NCBI GenBank assembly: GCA_015478675.1
Contig: JADMIH010000172.1
Span: forward strand, 1-7,977
Reading direction: 5' to 3'
Source: Chloroflexota bacterium
GTDB lineage: Bacteria > Chloroflexota > Chloroflexia > QHBQ01 > JADMIH01
Length of the DNA: 7,977 nucleotides
The translations under genes and the position numbers were made by a program. The notes under the pieces are model-generated. The model was not told the origin of the DNA. It ran no database searches and saw only the letters and a list, made by a program, of their open reading frames with translations. This document shows, piece after piece, positions 6,653 through 7,977 of this stretch (positions within the stretch are counted from its first letter, which is position 1; each line of letters begins with the position of its first letter).

Positions 6653-7150
6653 TCTGCATTCTCCTTATATATTTGGGGTGCTTCACGATAATGTATCAAA
6701 GCGCGCCCAGCCTGTGCTCTCCAAACGAACCGGCAGCCTATGCAGCCTTTTCTTTCACGTTGGCTATAAGGTTAGTGTGGCTGGCAGATGCGAACCTGGC
6801 GCATGCCAACGGTGACTTGCATTATCTATGCCAAACATTGAGCAGGGAGGGCCTTGCCAGGCCAGCAATATGCGCCAACTAACTTGGAAATAAAGGAGCA
6901 TGCAGCCTATTTTAGAAGGATAGGAGTAGAGCAAAGGATATGAACTCTCAGCAGAGAGGCGCAGAGAAAATAAGGATAATCTCTGCGCCTCTCTGCGGTG
7001 CATAGTCGCTCACCTATAGCCTGCGGCCTTGCTAACCGTCGGCAAGATGTACCCACCGGATTGCGGCCCCGACAGGGTACGCACGATCACGGAATACTAT
7101 CCGGAGCGGGTAGCTTATAAAGGAGAGTTCAGGCAGTGACAGTTGCCATC
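6653..7150. other. 498-bp intergenic region without a gene
   Basis: It separates the zinc-ribbon gene from the DUF305 gene. I see no credible ORF, tRNA or convincing promoter. It holds the perfect 17-bp hairpin at 6951-6996 and, nearer the zinc-ribbon stop, two interleaved short inverted repeats (7038-7080). The DUF305 Shine-Dalgarno (6661-6666) lies at its left edge. A promoter for DUF305 must be here or further upstream, but no good -35/-10 pair stands out. Confidence 0.6.
6951..6996. repeat. Perfect 17-bp hairpin of CTCTGCG words
   Basis: Bases 6951-6967 are the exact reverse complement of 6980-6996, with a 12-nt A-rich loop. The right arm reads TCTCTGCGCCTCTCTGC, followed by GGTG. From memory, similar CTCTGCG-rich intergenic words recur in several bacterial groups, including cyanobacteria. 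There is no T-run on either side, so an intrinsic terminator is not clearly supported. It could still protect the 3' end of the zinc-ribbon transcript. Confidence 0.8.
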
Positions 7151-7651
7151 TCAGCCCTGCCCGGGTAAGCAATAGTCTACGTCCTGGGTCGGCTTGAAGT
7201 CGCCCGTCAGGATTTCTCGCCTGAAACCTTCCCCCGTCTCTACCCCTTCGGCGCTGATGTCGAAAGTAAATTGCGTACCACGCCGCAGCCGTTTGCCGCC
7301 GATCGTCACCGTCTTGTTGGCTTCATAAACAGGAGACCACGGGCAACAAAAATAGTATGATATACGCGTGAGCGCGCCTGAGTTGCGCGCAGCCTCTATG
7401 TCCGATTGAATCTGGAGTGTCCGGGCATGATTAGTGTCATTGCGCCAGGTATTTACCAGGGCCGCTACCGCCGACGGGTCAACCTGGAAGCGCTCTTTAG
7501 CTTCAGGGTCGGTAATGACCCAGGGGTCTAGCTGCGCCAGCCTGACAGGACCATTATTCGTCTCGTAAACTTGCGGCCCTCCACAACTGGGACAGTAAAG
7601 CACATCGCCCTGTAACAATCGCCCACAGTAAGCGCACTTATGCACGTTCAC
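7151..7651 (-). CDS. Small zinc-ribbon protein with uncharacterised C-terminal region
   Basis: A 166-aa protein with no signal peptide or membrane helix, so probably cytoplasmic. The N-terminus is a compact four-cysteine zinc ribbon, C6-x2-C9 and C20-x2-C23. The rest (about 30-166) is not a family I recognise. It has a charged helical stretch (48-92), then a C102-C103 pair in YYFCCPW, a beta-rich segment with TVTIGGKRLRRGTQFTF, and C161 close to the end. The start is GTG at 7651, because AAAGGAGG at 7658-7665 lies 6 nt upstream. The longer in-frame ATG starts at 7690 and 7669 have no Shine-Dalgarno. No neighbour suggests a role. The leader is unusually structured (7650-7763). That it is a real gene is likely from the ribbon and the strong ribosome site; the function is unknown. 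Confidence 0.75.
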   Translation of the reverse strand: MNVHKCAYCGRLLQGDVLYCPSCGGPQVYETNNGPVRLAQLDPWVITDPEAKERFQVDPSAVAALVNTWRNDTNHARTLQIQSDIEAARNSGALTRISYYFCCPWSPVYEANKTVTIGGKRLRRGTQFTFDISAEGVETGEGFRREILTGDFKPTQDVDYCLPGQG

Positions 7652-7763
7652 CGCTTTCCTCCTTTGCATGAGCGGTCCAAGAAGGACCATATAAAGCTTG
7701 GAGTCCGGCTATCCTGAAGGGAAGCTGGCGAACAGCGCCAAAGAGGAAGCCCCCGACTCCCAA
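7650..7763 (-). promoter_or_regulatory. Structured 5' leader with alternative hairpins at the start site
   Basis: Read as RNA from 7763 downward, GGAGUC, GGCU and UCCU pair in order with AGGA, AGCC and GACUCC to make a long interrupted stem (7763 to 7698). This is capped by UGGCG-CUGUU-CGCCA (7740-7726). Two small hairpins follow. GGUCC (7688-7684) pairs with GGACC (7678-7674). ACCGCU (7676-7671) pairs with AGCGGU (7655-7650), which encloses AAAGGAGG in its loop and pairs the first two bases of the GUG start. The two share bases 7676-7674 and cannot both form. It matches no riboswitch class I know. All pairings are exact; regulation is inferred. Confidence 0.45.
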
Positions 7764-7768
7764 CAACG

Positions 7769-7797
7769 AGCATACCCTACAAGCTGAATTCAGTCAA
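7769..7797 (-). promoter_or_regulatory. Candidate promoter of the zinc-ribbon gene
   Basis: TTGACT (7792-7797, 5 of 6) and TATGCT (7769-7774, 4 of 6) on the minus strand are separated by 17 bp. Transcription would begin near 7762, almost exactly at the first arm of the leader stem, giving a leader of about 110 nt. Confidence 0.5.
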
Positions 7798-7811
7798 CTC
7801 GCCCTTTGTAA

Positions 7812-7977
7812 GTAAGCGTTCAGAATAAGGGTGGAGCAATCTTCTTGGGGTATCTGTGGAGGCGTACCCTTACGCACCCTTACGCACCCTCACCCCATGC
7901 CCCCTCTCCCTTCATGGGAGAGGGGGCATGGGGTGAGGGAGGGCGAGGGCTACCCCAAGAAGATTGCTCTACCCCAA
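7812..7977. repeat. MITE-like nested palindrome, copy B, runs off the window
   Basis: It starts with GTAAGCGTTCAGAATAAG (7812-7829), matching 1733-1750 of copy A at 16 of 18 positions. An outer 24-bp inverted repeat (7829-7852 with 7951-7974, one mismatch) contains AGCAATCTTCTTGGGGTA. Inside are two tandem CCCTTACGCA units (7867-7886) and a perfect 24-bp stem (7887-7910 with 7916-7939, loop TTCAT). The outer arm and the word ACGCACCCTCACCCCATG (7882-7899) are shared with copy A. The right terminal repeat would lie just beyond the window. No ORF is present. Confidence 0.7.

Noticed and set aside
6213..6686. 157-codon minus-strand frame overlapping the DUF305 start, with an ATG close to the ribosome site
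   Set aside because: Its ATG is only 2 nt from AAGGAG and the product is a charged, unstructured frame-shift reading. The GTG at 6652 is in frame with the DUF305 domains and better spaced.
6029..6691. 220-codon + strand open frame across the DUF305 gene
   Set aside because: It is antisense to a clear double-DUF305 protein. Its His-rich look is the reverse reading of the repeated His/Met coding blocks.
6673..6882. 69-codon + strand ORF in the large intergenic region
   Set aside because: No ribosome site, no recognisable sequence features and no neighbours on that strand.
7136..7168. Tiny + strand ORF (GTG, 10 codons) with an AAAGGAGA site upstream
   Set aside because: Ten codons overlapping the end of the zinc-ribbon gene, with no further support.
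7652..7690. Longer zinc-ribbon protein starting at ATG 7690 or 7669
   Set aside because: Neither ATG has a Shine-Dalgarno, while AAAGGAGG sits at ideal distance from the GTG at 7651. The extra residues would be a reading of the leader.
7812..7977. CRISPR-like array, because of tandem CCCTTACGCA units and palindromes
   Set aside because: There are only two 10-bp units and no regular spacers. It is a palindromic repeat element.

Overview
The window looks like chromosomal DNA from a bacterium of moderately high GC (mid-50s percent, judged by eye). The best guess is Chloroflexota, possibly a Ktedonobacteria-like lineage. This rests on the style of PriA, the MFS_3-type exporter, TTG and GTG starts with strong Shine-Dalgarno (SD) sites, and G/C-rich palindromic intergenic repeats. 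No marker gene fixes the taxon, so the placement is tentative. Coding content is ordinary. The less ordinary material lies between the genes.

Layout, left to right. The 3' part of an MFS exporter gene runs on the + strand (1-1082) and enters from outside the window. It converges on a block of five minus-strand genes. In transcription order these are a small zinc-ribbon protein (7651-7151), a double-DUF305 membrane-anchored protein (6652-5894), a secreted C39-type cysteine peptidase (5779-5093), the replication-restart helicase gene priA (4873-2081) and the peptide deformylase gene def (1639-1109). priA-def is a widely conserved gene order, but here a 441-bp repeat-rich gap splits the pair. 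def has its own good sigma70-type promoter, and so does priA. The DUF305 and C39 genes lie 114 bp apart and probably form an exported, envelope-directed pair.

Non-coding structure. Two related palindromic elements share a terminal word, an outer arm and a core stem. One sits in the priA-def gap (about 1733-1992). The other runs to the right edge (7812 onward). The first is flanked by 10-bp direct repeats and ends next to the def promoter, so it looks like a short non-autonomous mobile element. A separate perfect 17-bp hairpin built of CTCTGCG-type words lies at 6951-6996. A degenerate relative may lie at about 4936-5022.

The most interesting signal is upstream of the zinc-ribbon gene. A predicted promoter at 7769-7797 would start a leader of about 110 nt that folds into a long interrupted stem. 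This is followed by two mutually exclusive small hairpins, one of which holds the SD in its loop and pairs the first two bases of the GTG start. The arrangement resembles a translational switch. It is inferred from complementarity only.
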